Shown: one piece after another, positions 1 to 14,090 of the stretch
Layout of the letters: every line of letters begins with the position of its first letter
Position numbering within the stretch: position 1 is the stretch's first letter
Origin: Flaccisagitta enflata
Taxonomy: Eukaryota; Chaetognatha; Sagittoidea; Aphragmophora
Assembly (NCBI GenBank): GCA_965153355.1
Contig: OZ231127.1
Span: forward strand, 14,384,001-14,448,000
Reading direction: 5' to 3'
Length of the DNA: 64,000 nt
Translations under genes and position numbers: made by a program
Notes under the pieces: generated by a model
The model's database searches: none
The model's input: only the letters and a program-made list of their open reading frames with translations
What the model was told of the DNA's origin: nothing

Positions 1-1724
1 GTGCCAAGCAGAATTCTCTACAACAGATATTTTTCAAGTTATGATTTTTTTAAAAATTTATTTATAAAAAATTCAAATTGATTTTTTTTTCTGAATTTTT
101 TCTGATTTTATGTAGGATCAATAAAGGAGTGTATCTATGCTTGTTTGAGCATGCAGATACAAGAAAGCATGTCTATGAGCATAGCTAGTCATCTGTGCGG
201 GTGATTCCAAGTATTTCATTCCATCTAGTTTATTATGCGTAGTTATATTTTTCTCTGTTTTTTAGTATAATCATTGCAATTGCTCTTGATTAAATCAAAC
301 AGCTAAAAAAATTGCAATGATTGAAGACAAAAGTTTGGTGGAAAGTGGCCAATGCTTACAACTTTTTTCCTCACAGCAATAGCCCCCATTACTGGTATTC
401 AAAAACAATTTGTAATGATAAATAGAAAATCTAAAAAACATCTTTATAAAAAACATAATTAACACTTTTAGATAAGCAAAATCAGAATATCATAACTGAA
501 AATTTTTAGCAAAAGTAGAAAAAAATTAATATATATTTTACAGAATATCATTAAAATGTATTTTTTAAAGAAATCTATAATTCAGAGGTTTTGGCTGAAG
601 ATGACACCGTTTCAGACCATAGTGGAACGGTCGGATAGATGAACGAGCGAACGAATGTCCCCTGTTTTCTACAGGATTTGTCCCTTTTGAGGCCGCTGCC
701 CAAAAAAGGCGAGAAAAAAAATTTCGTGAAGAATGATCGAAATGTAAAATTCAGAAATGTTTGGGGAATCGTGCCCTATGAAAAAGAGAGAAAGAAAGAA
801 AAAAGATCTTCCTATGAAAAGGAGAGAAAAAGAAAAAATATCTTCCTATGAAAAGGAGAGAGAAAGAAAAAAGATTTTCCTTTTGGGCAGCGGCCCCGAA
901 GAGGTCGATGATTCTAAGGTTACATACAAATTTCCTTCTTCTCCTCCTGCCCTCCCCAACCTCCAGGCCCATATCTCAGCCTCTAGCCCATATCTCACTT
1001 CGAGGCCCAACCCAGTGTTAAGGCCCAAATCCTCGTACTGAGCCCAAATCCCCAGTCTCATACTCAAATTCACCTCAGGCGACTGCAGCCTCGCACTGGA
1101 CTGGGCCTCGAGGCCAGGATACGTGGGGCCTCAAGTGCTGAGGTGGGGCATGGAGGCCGAGGAGGGGGGAAAGAGGGAGGAGGAGGAGAGGTACAGAAAT
1201 TTCCTCTGGCATGTAGGGGAAAGACAGGTTTATTTGCAACCCTTAGGGCTGCTGCCCTGCTCTCCTCAATCCACGCCAGAACTATCATAGGTACTGGCAC
1301 TTGTCTGACCATCTAACGCTTTTGCGACTATTGTCAGTTCTTTGGTAGGGCGAAACTTTTTTTGGCAAATGGAAGAAGGATAAAAAAAAAGCGATGCGTC
1401 TTACTACATGAATGTAATCGAATAGTCGAACTTGTTTTACATTATCTGAAACAAGTTGTGTATATAGTAAATGGGCTGTAAACGCCTGTATTCCCATCTT
1501 TGACGTTCTTATTCTGATATGTATTTTCTTATTGACGGAATTTTTGATTTCTCTATTAGTATGCTTCCAACTGATCATGAAAAATATATTGAAGCTGCTT
1601 TGTTGCCAATGTATAAATTACTACGTCACCAGTGAGTTGTATGCCTTTTAGGCTGGCATGCCTTATTAGCGGATGCGCTCAAGGGGGGCTCCACCGTAAG
1701 GGTAAGAATAAGAAAGAAATAGGA
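1..1724. other. Non-coding, nothing recognised except a small inverted repeat
   Basis: AT-rich to about 630. GAGGCCGCTGCCCAAAAAAG (about 688) is inverted at about 880-903, and 770-880 has three copies of a CTATGAAAA(G)AGAGA unit. 1040-1310 is GC-richer with no coding signal. Confidence 0.5.
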
Positions 1725-1883
1725 GGAGAAGAATAGGAAGGAGACGATGAAGAAAAAGGAGAAGATAAGGAAAAAGAAGAAGAAGGGAACGAAAAAGAAG
1801 AAAAAGAAGAAAAAAAGAGAAAGAACGAGGAAGAAGCCGAAGAAGAAGAAGAAGAAGAAGAAGAAGAAGAAGAAGAAGAAGAC

Positions 1884-1930
<47 letters not shown>

Positions 1931-2563
1931 AGAAGAAGAAGAAGAAGAAGAAGACGAAGAAGAAAAAGAAAAAGAAAAAGAAAAAGAAAAAGAGAAGAAG
2001 AAGAATAGAAGAAGAAGAAGAAAGAAGAGAAAGAAGAAGAAGAAGAAGAAGAAGAAGAAGAAAAGAAAAAAAAAGAAAGAAAGAGCTGGTGAAACAGTGA
2101 AGTACAGAATATAAATAAAAGAAGAAGAAAAAGAAGAACAAGAAAATGAAGAAGAAGAAGAAGAAGAAAAGGTGGAAGAAGAAGAAGAAGAAAAAGAAAA
2201 AGAAAAAGAAAAAGAGTTAAAGAAGAAGAAGAAGAAGAAGAAAAAGAAAAGGTAAAAGAAAAATATAAAAGAAAGAAAAAGAAAAAGAAAAAGAAGAAGA
2301 AGAAGAAGAAAGAAAAAGAAAAAGAAAGAAAAGGAAGAAACGAAGACGAAGAAATAAAAGAAGAAGAAAAAGAAGAAGAAGAAAAGGAAAAGAAAAAGAA
2401 AGAAAAGGAAGAAACGAAGACGAAGAAATAAAAGAAGAAGAAAAAGAAGAAAAAGAAAAGGAAAAATAAGAAGAAGACAAAGAAGAAGAAGAAGAAGAAG
2501 AAAAAGAAAAAGAAAAAGAAAAAGAAAAAGAAAAAGAAAAAGAAAAAGAAAAAGAAAAAGAAA

Positions 2564-2595
<32 letters not shown>

Positions 2596-2690
2596 AAAGA
2601 AAAAGGTGAAGAAGAATAAGTTGATGAAAAAGTAGACCAAGACAAAGATCAGAAAAAAAAAGAGAAAGGAAAATTCGGGTTTTTTTTCAG
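1725..2690 (+). repeat. Polypurine tract, GAA/GAAAAA-rich
   Basis: About 0.95 kb of almost pure purine on plus (GAAGAA and AAAGAAAAAG units), with only a few pyrimidine interruptions. The long K/R/E and F/S/L frames over it are artefacts of the repeat. Confidence 0.95.
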
Positions 2691-2900
2691 GGGTACATCG
2701 TTTTGGGTGGAAATGAAACTCGTGGCATGACAGTCTTGGCACAGATAAAGAGTGTATATCAACACAAGTGGACCTTTTTTTGTTTGAAGGGGATGTCCAG
2801 GAGTGCGGGAGGTGAAAAGAAAAGAAGTCTTGAGGGTTTTTTTTTATCTTCCTTTCGCGGGGGCGGCGTAGATCTAAACCAAAGGGCGAGATAATCCGAA

Positions 2901-2988
2901 AATGAATGAATGAATGAATGAATGAATGAATGAATGAATGAATGAATGAATGAATGAATGAATGAATGAATGAATGAATGAATGAATA
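2901..2988 (+). repeat. (AATG)n microsatellite
   Basis: About 22 uninterrupted copies of a tetranucleotide, followed by a slightly broken end to 3002. Confidence 0.95.
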
Positions 2989-4097
2989 AGGGAATGAATG
3001 AAAAAGTTGAGGCTTCCATACTTATGATTTATAGGCGCACATTTCAGCAGAAATGAAGAATTAAAATGATTTTCACAATTTCTCAAAGTTTGTTTCCGAC
3101 AGACGTGCGGATGGACGGACACGACATAAAGAGCTTGAATTCCGAACAAGTTTGGTCATGTCATGCGTCTGCACCGTCCATTGGATTAGCTCGTACTTGT
3201 GACTAGTTGACACCCTGAAAAAAGAGTGAAAGGATTCTGACATTTTAACGCACTTAAATGACAGATAAGACGTATGCCTAACTCTTTTGGAATTGCTTAG
3301 CAAGCGACTAGAAATGAGAGAAAAAAAAACAATATATCTCTGAAATTGATTATGCTAGAGAATGAAATTTCTTATCTTCAATTGATAAGAAAGTTGAAAT
3401 ATTCAACTTGACGTCAAAACTAGACATGTTTTCTTGAATAACGAGCAGAATGAGGTTTTGGAAACACACAGTAAGCGAGTTAAGGAGAGAACGAAAGGAG
3501 AGAGGCAGACAAACATCCAATTTATTTGATTGAAAGGAAAGTTTCAATCAAATATTGTATTCTTGACCTCTGTCACTTTGACATTATAGAATAAAAGCAG
3601 CTTTCCCCGACTGGAAAAAAGTCAAAACCTTATAGTTTGTCTCCCCCTATTTTCTCACTTTTGGAAATTTAAGCTGGTGGTCAACCCACCAAACCATAAA
3701 AGATATCCCATCTTTTCAGCTTATTGAATGGTTAGATATGAGATTGTTTAGGCTGGTCTATACTTATGAATATGTATTTTGTGAAACTGGACACCTTACT
3801 TTTATCAAGTTATCTAAAAATTGCTATAGCTAGAGTTTTGACTATGCTTGGCTAGCTCCTGATCAATTGGACTAATCAGCTTCACAATGATATACAAAAA
3901 TCAAAGAAAACTACTTTTTTGATTGAATTATCCGGCTGGATGGGAGGAGAATCAACGGGTTTAGAGACAAAGGAAGAACAAGTGACGAGGGGTCACAATA
4001 TCGTTGCAGACGAATGGGTAGGGGCGGCCAACCCCCTTCCCAATACAGACACTTTCACAAAAAGCTTCCAAAACACTCGTTTTCCCACTTTTCGACT

Positions 4098-4232
4098 GGT
4101 GCTGATGGACTAACGAACGGACGGACGGACCAACGGACGGACGGGACCAACGGACGGACGGACCAACGGACGGACGGACCAATGGACGGACGGACCAACG
4201 GATGGACGGACTAACGGACGGACGGACGGAAC
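4098..4232 (+). repeat. GGAC-rich array
   Basis: Repeats of GGACGGACCAAC and GGAC. On the minus strand this is the GTCC/GGTC stretch typical of the composite-element heads. It is preceded at 3930-4090 by GTGACGAGGGGTCACAATAT-type sequence that recurs inverted at 36.84-36.90 kb. Confidence 0.85.
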
Positions 4233-4708
4233 AATGGACGCAACTAAAAAAGAGAGAAAAAGAAAATTTGGGGAAAATATAACTTTTGGCAGTTCCAAAT
4301 CATAAGACCTGATTAGTTTAACACAAATTGACACTATTTAAACCTAGATTTTACTGATTTATCACTTTATGTGAAAGAAGACCAAAGGTAAGGGGGAAGA
4401 ATAAAAAGCCACTGAATATCATACACCCCTGAAAATAACATAACTTTTTTCCGCATGACGATGTTCACCATTACTGGTATATGAGAGACTCTCTCTCTCT
4501 CTCTACTCTGGAGGCTGTTGGATCTGGAAGCATACATCAGAATTTCAATGAAGACGTAGTCATAAACGAGAAGACATATCGTTGTGGTTGTCAAATGAAC
4601 GAATTACACTATCTCAACAGGTGAAAGTACTGAAATATCCATTTAATGATTGATATTTTTATTCATTCATAGATTCATTCTAAAAAAATTCTTTTTTTAT
4701 CTCCTGTA

Positions 4709-5041
4709 CAGTACGCCGATTGCATCCCGGAACTTGGCTGAATCGCTCTTATGCGCCCCCTTCATAAAATGACACTCAGAAATTTATTTCAAATGAGCCA
4801 ATGGGAACCTTTTTCATGTCCCGTTTAAAGTTTACATTGAAATCAATGGGAAAAATCCCCAAGAAAATCCTTTTACATTGAAATCGATGGGAAAAAATCC
4901 CTTAAATTGAGCCTAAAAAAGGTTCCCATCAAGGTAGAAAGCTGCGCATTGGCTTGTTAAAAATGAAATTGACGGTGTCACATTATGAAGGGGGCGCACA
5001 GGAGCGATTCAGCAAAGTCCCGGGATGCAATCGGCGTACTG
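4709..5041 (+). mobile_element. Tc1/mariner-type MITE with long TIRs
   Basis: Terminal inverted repeats begin CAGTACGCCGATTGCATCCC and extend about 65 bp (through GCGCCCCCTTCATAA), flanked by TA at both ends. The interior has two copies of a segment containing TTTACATTGAAATC. There is no coding capacity. Confidence 0.8.
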
Positions 5042-5680
5042 TACAGTGTACCCCTGCAAAAACTCCTGCAACGGGGACCGTTAAACCCCGGTCACCCTGT
5101 TAGTGAAGCTATAACATTATGTTTCATGTTTTCTGTTTAGGAACCTACTCTTGGAAAGCACACTATCACGTGAAACTGCTTGTTGGTGCTTTGGAACGCT
5201 GCTGGTATAGAGAGAAAAGTATCTAAATGGATGATGAAAATTCTATTAATAATGATGATGAAAATTCTATTAATAATGAGCGATCTTATCTGCAATTGTA
5301 TTGCCGTTTCTTCCATTTTTGTTTATTTCCACAGTGTGGTTTAAATCAAAAAGCGTTCAATAAAGAATACGGATTATGCTAATTTGCATAAAGTTGTCCA
5401 TGTTATTTTGCGTACTCAAGAGAGACCTCAATCGATTCAAGAATTAAAGAACACATAAATGGAAGCGTTACCCTTACATTAGTAAATATGTTAGTGTCTG
5501 CATGGATCGCGCAACTTTTGAAAGCTCGAAATAGCTATTTAGATTAATCATGCAAATAGACGTTTGAGTTCGATAACAGTATAAACCTGAACACGGTATG
5601 CATCACTTTGAGTCTAACTGGAATAAAGTCTATTTACATTGGCAACCAGGACGGGGAAATCTGAAATGGAAGCCGTAATG

Positions 5681-6281
5681 CCCCATGATTCTATACAAAA
5701 TTTCCTTTCATTTGATAGGTCACACTACTACTCGACTCATAAAAAAAGCCGCACTTTTAAATGGCAGATTGTCATTCTGAATTTCAAAATAATTAATTAA
5801 AATCTTAAACCATTAGAAAGCTCTTGAAAAGATCTTTCATCTGGCTCCAATCTGGATATTCTAGCTTTATGCGTTTAGATTTGACATAAGAATGAGTAAA
5901 AACATTGCCATTTTCAGTTTGCAATCCCATTGAAAAATGAGCATTTTTACAAATTAGAAGATAACTTTGACAAGCTCTAGCTCCTAAACCGTTTGAGATA
6001 CAGATTTGGGATTGGTCTAGAATGAAAGAAAATTTGAAAATATTTCAAATCACTTCAACAAAAAAATGTTCAAATCATTTGTTTTTCTTATCCTTCTACT
6101 CAAAATAGGGTGCGGCTTTTTTTTTGAGTCGCGTAGTATATGGTTTTATTTAGAAATTAGGTTTTCATATTTTGAGCCACCGTTACTTTTTTGTAACGGT
6201 GACTCAAAAAATGAAAATTTTAATTCTTTGCAAAAATATAGAGTGCGACCTATCAAATGAAAGGGAATTTTGCATAGATTA
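5681..6281 (+). mobile_element. Foldback element with central CCACCGTTAC hairpin
   Basis: The arms CAAAATTTCCTTTCATTTGA / TCAAATGAAAGGGAATTTTG pair. The centre at 6178-6202 (CACCGTTAC-tttttt-GTAACGGTG) is a hairpin, and an inner inverted pair (GACTCATAAAAAAAGCCGCA near 5740; GTGCGGCTTTTTTTTTGAGT near 6109) nests inside. It shares the GTGCGACCTATCAAA segment with the element at 12.1-12.7 kb. Confidence 0.65.
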
Positions 6282-6484
6282 ACAATATGTATTCAAAAAT
6301 TTAGTCAACACATCCCAGAAGAATCTGCATCGAAAATAGGTCTATTTTTTTCTGATTTTGAAAATTACTCAAAAAGCGCTCAGGGAATGATTTTGTTTTT
6401 GCTAGTTACATGCTCTTACACCCTAATACTGCTCAAAAATGCAGGAAAACCCGCAGTTATATGACTTTTCACTCAGAATTGTTT

Positions 6485-7372
6485 TAAAAGCACAGTGACC
6501 CGAAGACAATTGGGTGATGTGACAGACATTCTGTGAAAATTGGGTTTTGTGACAGACATTTGGAAAAAAAACTGGGTGGTGTGACAGATATTTGGCAAAA
6601 ACATGGTGATTTGACGGACATTAGGAGAAAACTGGGTGCTTTGACAGACATTCAGCGAAAACCAGGTGGTGTGACAGATATCTGGAGAAAACTGGGTGGT
6701 GTGACAGACATTTGGAAAAAATTGGGTGCTGTGACAGGCATTTGGAGAAAACTGGGTGGTGTGACAGACCTTTGGAGAAAACTGGGTGGTGTGACAGACA
6801 TTTGGAGAAAACTGGGTTGTGTGACAAACATTTGGACAAAATTGGGTTGTGTGATAGACATTTGGAGAAAAAGGTGGTTTGACAGACATTTAGAAAAAAC
6901 TGGCTGGTGTAACAAACATCTGAGTTGTGTGACAGACATTGGTGAATTCTAGTTTGTGTGACAGACATTTGGCGAAAACTGGGTGATATGACAGACATTC
7001 AGAGAAATCTGTGTAGTGTGACAGATATTCAGAACTTGGTGATGTGACAGACATTCAAAAAAAACTTGGTGATGTGACAGACTTTCAAAGAAAACATTGA
7101 GGTGTGACAGACACTTGGAGAAAACTAGAAAATGTGACAAACATTTGGAGAAAACTGGGAGGTGTGACAGACAACTGAAGAAAATAGGGTGGTTTGACAG
7201 ACATATGAAGAAATCTTGCTGTTGTGACAGACATATGGAGAAAATTAGGTTATGAGACAGACATTTGGGTAAAACTGGGTGATGTGACAGACATTCGGAA
7301 AAACTGTAGTGTTCGAGAAACATTGAATGTGACAGACATTAGAGAATTATTGTTTGTGTGACAGACGTCATC
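6485..7372 (+). repeat. 30-bp minisatellite GTGACAGACATTTGGAGAAA
   Basis: About 28 units of consensus GTGACAGACATTTGGAGAAA + ACTGGGTGGT. Because the period is divisible by 3, it is open on both strands (GVTDIWRKLG on plus, CLSHHPVFSK on minus) without being a gene. Units diverge most toward 7372. Confidence 0.9.
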
Positions 7373-8836
7373 ATGCACAGTGAAAATTTTGAACTTTAGT
7401 GTTCTACTATTGTGGAACACAATAAGAACAAGTGAAAATTCACAGATGGCAATTACAAGAAGAAAATACACTAAATCAAGTGTATTGTTCAATGAGGACC
7501 TTGTCTTCTTTGGGTGGGGGGCAAGGCGGGCCGATGTTCAGACTTAAAATACCTCAATTCCAATGGTTTAGAAAAAAAAAAGACACCACCCCTAAGTTTT
7601 TGTACAGGGTACCTAAAAAGGGTGTAGATTCAGAATATGATATTCTTTTTAGTCGCGTGCACGCGACTCTATACCCCGCTTTGTCCGTCCGTCGGTCGGT
7701 CGGTCGGTCGGTCGGTCGGTCGGTTGGTCGGTCGGTCCCCATTTTACTTTTTTTATTTGTTTTATTCCTATCAAGTCATTTTAAGTCAATTAAGTGATTT
7801 TGAGTCAAATTAGATCATTTTAAGTCATTTTAAGTCACTTTAAGTCAAATTAAGTCATTTGAGTCATTATTGAATTTTAGTCAATTTAAGTCAATCTAGG
7901 TCATTTTAAGTCATTTTAAGTAAATTCAAGTCAATTTAAGTCAGTTTAACTCAGTATAAGTCAATTTAAGGCAGTATAAGTCAATTTTTATTTACATAAT
8001 CATAGGTAATTAAAGGCCATAATGCAATTTTGGGTAATCATAGGGAATTATAGGTCATTATAGGTCATTATGCAATTACAGGTAATCATAGGTCATTACA
8101 GGTAATCATAGGTCATATGGGTTATTATGCAATTATAGGTTATTATGCAATTATAGGTCATTATAGGTCATTATAGGTCATTATAGGTAATTATAGGTAA
8201 TAATAGGTTATTATGCAATTATAGGTCATTATTGGTCAGTATGTAATCATAGGAAATTATAGGAAATTATAGGCCATTATAGGTAATTATAGGTAATTAT
8301 AGTCATTATGTAATTATAGGTGATTATAGGTCATAATAGGTAATTATAGGTCATTATGCAATTATAGATCATTATTGGCAATTATAGGTCATTATGTAAT
8401 TATAGATAATTATAGGTAACTATAATCAATTATAGGTAATTATAGGTCATTTTGTAAGTATAGGTAATTATAGGTCATTATAGGTAATTATTGGTAATTA
8501 CAGGTCTTTATGCAATTATGGATAATTATAGGTAATCAAAGGTCATTAAAGGCAATAATAGGTCATTATGTAATTATAAGTAATAATAGATAATTACAGG
8601 TCATTATTGGTAATTATATGTCAATAGACAATTTTAGGTAATTGTAGGTCATTATTCAGTTATAGGTAATTATAGCTAATCATGGGTAATTATAGGTAAT
8701 TATAGGTCATTATGCAATTATATGTAATTACAGGTAATCATAGGTCATTATAGGTAATCATAGGTCATTATGTTATAATAGGTAATTATGAGTAATCATA
8801 GGTCAATATAGGTAATTATTGGTCCATATGTAATTA

Positions 8837-10111
<1,275 letters not shown>

Positions 10112-10884
10112 TATAGGTAATCATAGGTCTTTATAGTTACTTATAGGTCATTATTCAATTATGGGTAATTATAGGTAATTATAGGTAATCATAGGTCAGT
10201 ATAGGTTATTATAGGTCATTATGTTATTATAGGTAATCATGGGTAATTATGGATAATCATACGTCATAATCATAATCATAGTCATAATCATTGGTCCCTA
10301 TGTAATTATAGGTAATGATAGGTCTTCATAAGTACTTATAGGTCATTATTTCATCATGGGTAATTATAGGTAATTATAGGTCATTATAGGCAATTATAGG
10401 TCAATAGGTAATTATTGTCATTATTGTCATTACAGGAAATAACATTCTTCTATAATTAGGCGATTATATATTTAAGTCTCGCACGCGACTTATAGGTGTT
10501 GGCCTTGTTTTTTTGTCAAATACTGGCCAAAAAAGTTAGAACCCAATTTTTGAACTAAAAATGCTGTTTTTGCATGACTTATGGTATATATAAGCATGTT
10601 TTCCCAATTTTTTTTTGAGAATTGGAAAACCCATGCAAAAATTGAGGACCTGGTGTATTTTGGAGTCATTGGAATATGCCAAAGAGGCCTTAGACTATCT
10701 ATTGAAGTGAAAATGTACTTTAATCTCATTTGCATAATGCAGTTTTAAGTTTTTTTCTTCCAATACGGGTATATTTTTTAGAAAATCAACAAAATGCATA
10801 TCCAAAATATATTTCATCCTAAAACACAGTTTCCAATGCTTAGTTTGTGAGAATTTGACAAATTTGCCTTTACTCCCTATTCTT

Positions 10885-11252
10885 AGTCGCGTGCACGCGA
10901 CTCTACACCCCGCTTTGTAGGTCTGTCGGTCCTCGGCTGCCGTCGGTCCCTCCGTCACAGTTTACTTTTTTGTAATAAAACGTCAACTTCTAGGTCATTT
11001 TAAGTCATTTTACGTCATTGATAGTTATTCTAAGTCATTTTGAGTCGTACTAAGTCATTTTAAGTCATTTTAGGCCATTTTAGGTTATTTTAAGTCATTT
11101 TTGGTCATAAGGTTTTTTAGTCGTTTTAAGTCCTTTTTGGTTATTTTAGGTCATTCTAAGTCATTGAAAGTCATTCTAAGTCATTTTAGGTCATTTAAAG
11201 TCATTCTTAGTCTGTAAGTCTCGCACGCGACTTATAGGTGTTGGCCTTGTTT
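10885..11252 (+). mobile_element. AGTCGCG-family composite element, compact copy
   Basis: Complete in about 370 bp: the same palindromic head, CTACACCCCGCTTTG, a degenerate GTC-rich stretch, about 20 copies of GTCATTTTAA-like units, and the same tail (CGCACGCGACTTATAGGTGT, TGGCCTTGTTT). It is the best reference copy for the family. Confidence 0.75.
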
Positions 11253-11413
11253 GTTTTTTAAAGCCATTTTTGGGCCTCATAGGTATATCCTACAATATTT
11301 AAAGTGCATTACATTTCAATCTCAACAAAGACAAAAAAAAATCTAAAAAAAAAATCATCAAAATATGCAAAAAAATAAACTGTTTTTAGAGCAATGATAG
11401 CACTTTTTATCGG

Positions 11414-11697
11414 AAACAAGGCCAACACATTGCAGTCGCGTGCAGTTGTTAAGACCATAAGACCAAAATACTAAAAGTCTAAAAGACAAAAAGTCTTTCA
11501 AAGGAATATAAGACTAAAAGACCAAAAGACTAAAAGACCAGATGCAAACTGTCTTGAAATAACTTAAAATGACTTAAATCTACTTAAACTGACTTAAAAT
11601 GACGTAAAACGAAAAAAAAAAGCTAAGTGTAACGGACAGACTGACCAACAGACCGATGGACAGAGTGGATCATAGAGTCGCGTGCATGCAACTAAAA
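11414..11697 (-). mobile_element. AGTCGCG-family composite element, inverted copy
   Basis: On plus it begins AAACAAGGCCAACACATTGC and ends GAGTCGCGTGCATGCAACTA, the reverse of the compact copy. The core has AAAAGACTAAAAGAC and TGACTTAAAA units and a CGGACAGACTGACC stretch. Confidence 0.7.
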
Positions 11698-12115
11698 ACT
11701 GGTTCTAATTCTATTGGCCAGTAGTTAACCAAAATGAATATCAAATTCTTTTGTGTCTTTTCTATGTATTTGATGGCTATTGCGAGATTTTTTGCTCACC
11801 CATCTTATTCTACACCCTTTTAAGAACCAATGCATAAATAATTGGGGGTGGTGTCTTTTTTTTTCTTTTTTTAAGAAATTTTCATCCTGGATTCCTACCC
11901 AGAGGGGGAAAGGGGATACGGAAACGGCAACGGAATACATTTGTCCTAATTTGTTTTCCATTATGACTTCATGGATGTCCACATTTTTTGATGAAAGCGC
12001 TGCTTTTGATTGTGTTTTGGAGGTGAGCTTTAATGTCTTAGGAAAGAGGACATTATGAGTAAACTTGGTGGGGATTGAGGCACATCCCCAGCTCCCTAAA
12101 TGATGAGATGCATTC

Positions 12116-12721
12116 ACTACTGTCTCACATAAGGTTTGAGACAAAAATGATATTACTATGCGGTTTTTTGCATTTTTGCAGACTTCATGAGTATAAAAAC
12201 CAAAAAACCATGAAGTAGAAAATCTTTCCTGAGGCGCTTTTTGAAAAAAAAAGAAAAAATCATAGTTTTTAGCATTATTTTGCAAAGAAAATAATTTAGG
12301 CTGGTTTGACCTTTTTTTGATAGCATAATGTTTATCCTGAAAAAATTCCAATTCATTTGGTAGGTCGCACTGTTTAGTTATTATAAGAAATGAAAAATTC
12401 ATATTTTTGGCCACCGTTGTAGTTTTTTAACGGTGGCTTTAAGAATGAAAATTTTATTTTTTGTTAAAGCTATATAGTGCGACCTATCAAAAGAAAGGGA
12501 ATTTCATCAGGATTAACATTATGCTGTCAATTGATAGGTCAAACCAACCAGAAAAAACGTCCATGCAAAATGAACCTAAAAATCATGAATTTTTCAATTT
12601 TTTCAAAAAGCGCCTTGGAAAAGATTTCCTGCTTGATAGTCCTTGGTTTGTATACTCATGAACGCAAAAAACCGCATAGTAATATCATTTTTGTCTCAAA
12701 CCTTTTGTGAGACAGCAGTGG
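12116..12721 (+). mobile_element. Foldback element, second member of the CCACCGTT family
   Basis: Terminal arms of about 57 bp (CTGTCTCACATAAGGTTTGA ... GGTTTTTTGC) are almost perfectly inverted at 12664-12721. The central hairpin GCCACCGTT-GTAGTTTTTT-AACGGTGGC lies at 12410-12437. TAGTGCGACCTATCAAAAGA near 12474 matches the element at 5.7-6.3 kb. Confidence 0.7.
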
Positions 12722-12729
12722 ATTGATAT

Positions 12730-13785
12730 ATATGACATTTATTCACACAAAAAGTGTAGAGATAAGGCAGAATCAAGAGACAATATTCAAAAGAGATTGA
12801 ATATCAATGGGGAGAGATGATATGACTTGCTCCTCGCTTGGGCTGAATTGGGGAAGGTGGTGACAGGAGAAAGATGTTTTGTGAAAAAAAAAGATTAAAG
12901 AAGAAGTATAAGTTGGAGTCGTGATTACATGTTTTCAGGTAAAAAGAACTTCTACTATCCACGCGGAAAAAATCTTTCAACCTGAAACAAAAAAACATCC
13001 ATTGGCCTAAAAAAAGACAAACCAGTAACAAATCTATCAAAAATTAGTATTAGGTCCCTTCAAATCAGTCAGGGCCGCCATTTGTTTGGGGAGTGATTTG
13101 TACAGCTACTCAAGGTATTCTGAAGTGAAGGCTTTCATGATCTTTCTCGTAAATTTGTTCATCTCTTCTTCCCAAACATTTAGAGTAATAGCATCCAAAA
13201 GACTCATCAAATCATTTAAAAATTTGTGACCAAAATCAAACCCTTCACATTTGCAAGCTGGCAACGCAAACCGCATCTGTCTAGCTCAATGTATTAAGAA
13301 GTAACTACAATAAGAGTAGTATCATTAGAAGACAATGCAGAAATGGCAAGAGTAAAACTGAATAATTTTAATCAAAGTTTAATAACTTAACGCATAGAGC
13401 TAAAGAGATGCGGTTTAAATCATTCTCTTGCAAATTTGAAGAGCTTTATATTTTTTCTAATTTTGATATTTGGTTGATTCTAACCTGAAATATGCATGTC
13501 AATGTGCGAAAGATTTAATTCCACTTAGAGAGTACAGTGGTACAGTAGCATTACTAGATTTTTGTGTAAATTTACATTTTCGATTCTTATTGCTTCTTAG
13601 CAATTTATTGTGTTTGTGCAACGAAATTTGAATTAAAAGCTTTGTACCTGAATATATGTTGATTGTTGGAGAATATTAGAATAAGTGGGTAAGAAGGAAA
13701 GAAAATCAAGAACTAATGATAAGTAGAAATTTCACTAGAAATACAGAACTGTTCTATAATTCATAAAAAGGGTACATGAACCAGT
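12730..13785. other. Non-coding, no feature seen
   Basis: AT-rich DNA, presumably intron or flank upstream of the fucosyltransferase exons. I looked for earlier GT10 exons here and found none. Confidence 0.5.
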
Positions 13786-14010
13786 TTTTAGTTGCGGACA
13801 TGCGACTCTACACTTTGCCCTGTTGGTTGGTTCGTCTGTCGGTTTGTATCAAATGTCTTTGAATAGTGAGTGGTTTTTTTGCATTATGGCCCCTGCGACT
13901 GTCTTGCCAAGTATCCAGCCTTGTTTTTAGATGCATCATCGCATCGCCATAAAAGGGTCTGTCTGACTGTCCGTTTGTCCATAGGACAATCTGTCCGTGT
14001 GCCTGTATGT
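13786..14010 (+). mobile_element. AGTCGCG/GTCC-type element remnant in a fucosyltransferase intron
   Basis: TTTTTAGTTGCGGACATGCG, CTCTACACTTTGCCCTG, then GTTGGTTCGTCTGTCGG. A second GTCTGTCTGACTGTCCG stretch follows at about 13960-14010. No clear tail is visible. It lies just before the GT10 exon. Confidence 0.4.
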
Positions 14011-14090
14011 CTCACAAATCATGCAGATGACGCATTGAGTTGCCCGGATGGGATGTTTTCTCATACTGTATCCCTCTTCCATTTTATCAG

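Noticed and set aside
1626-2742. Long Phe/Ser/Leu-rich and Lys/Glu-rich open frames
   Set aside because: Direct translation of the polypurine/polypyrimidine tract; no start context, no splice sites, no domain.
6473-7323. Repeat-protein frames over the 30-bp minisatellite
   Set aside because: Open on both strands because the period is a multiple of 3; no independent evidence for coding.
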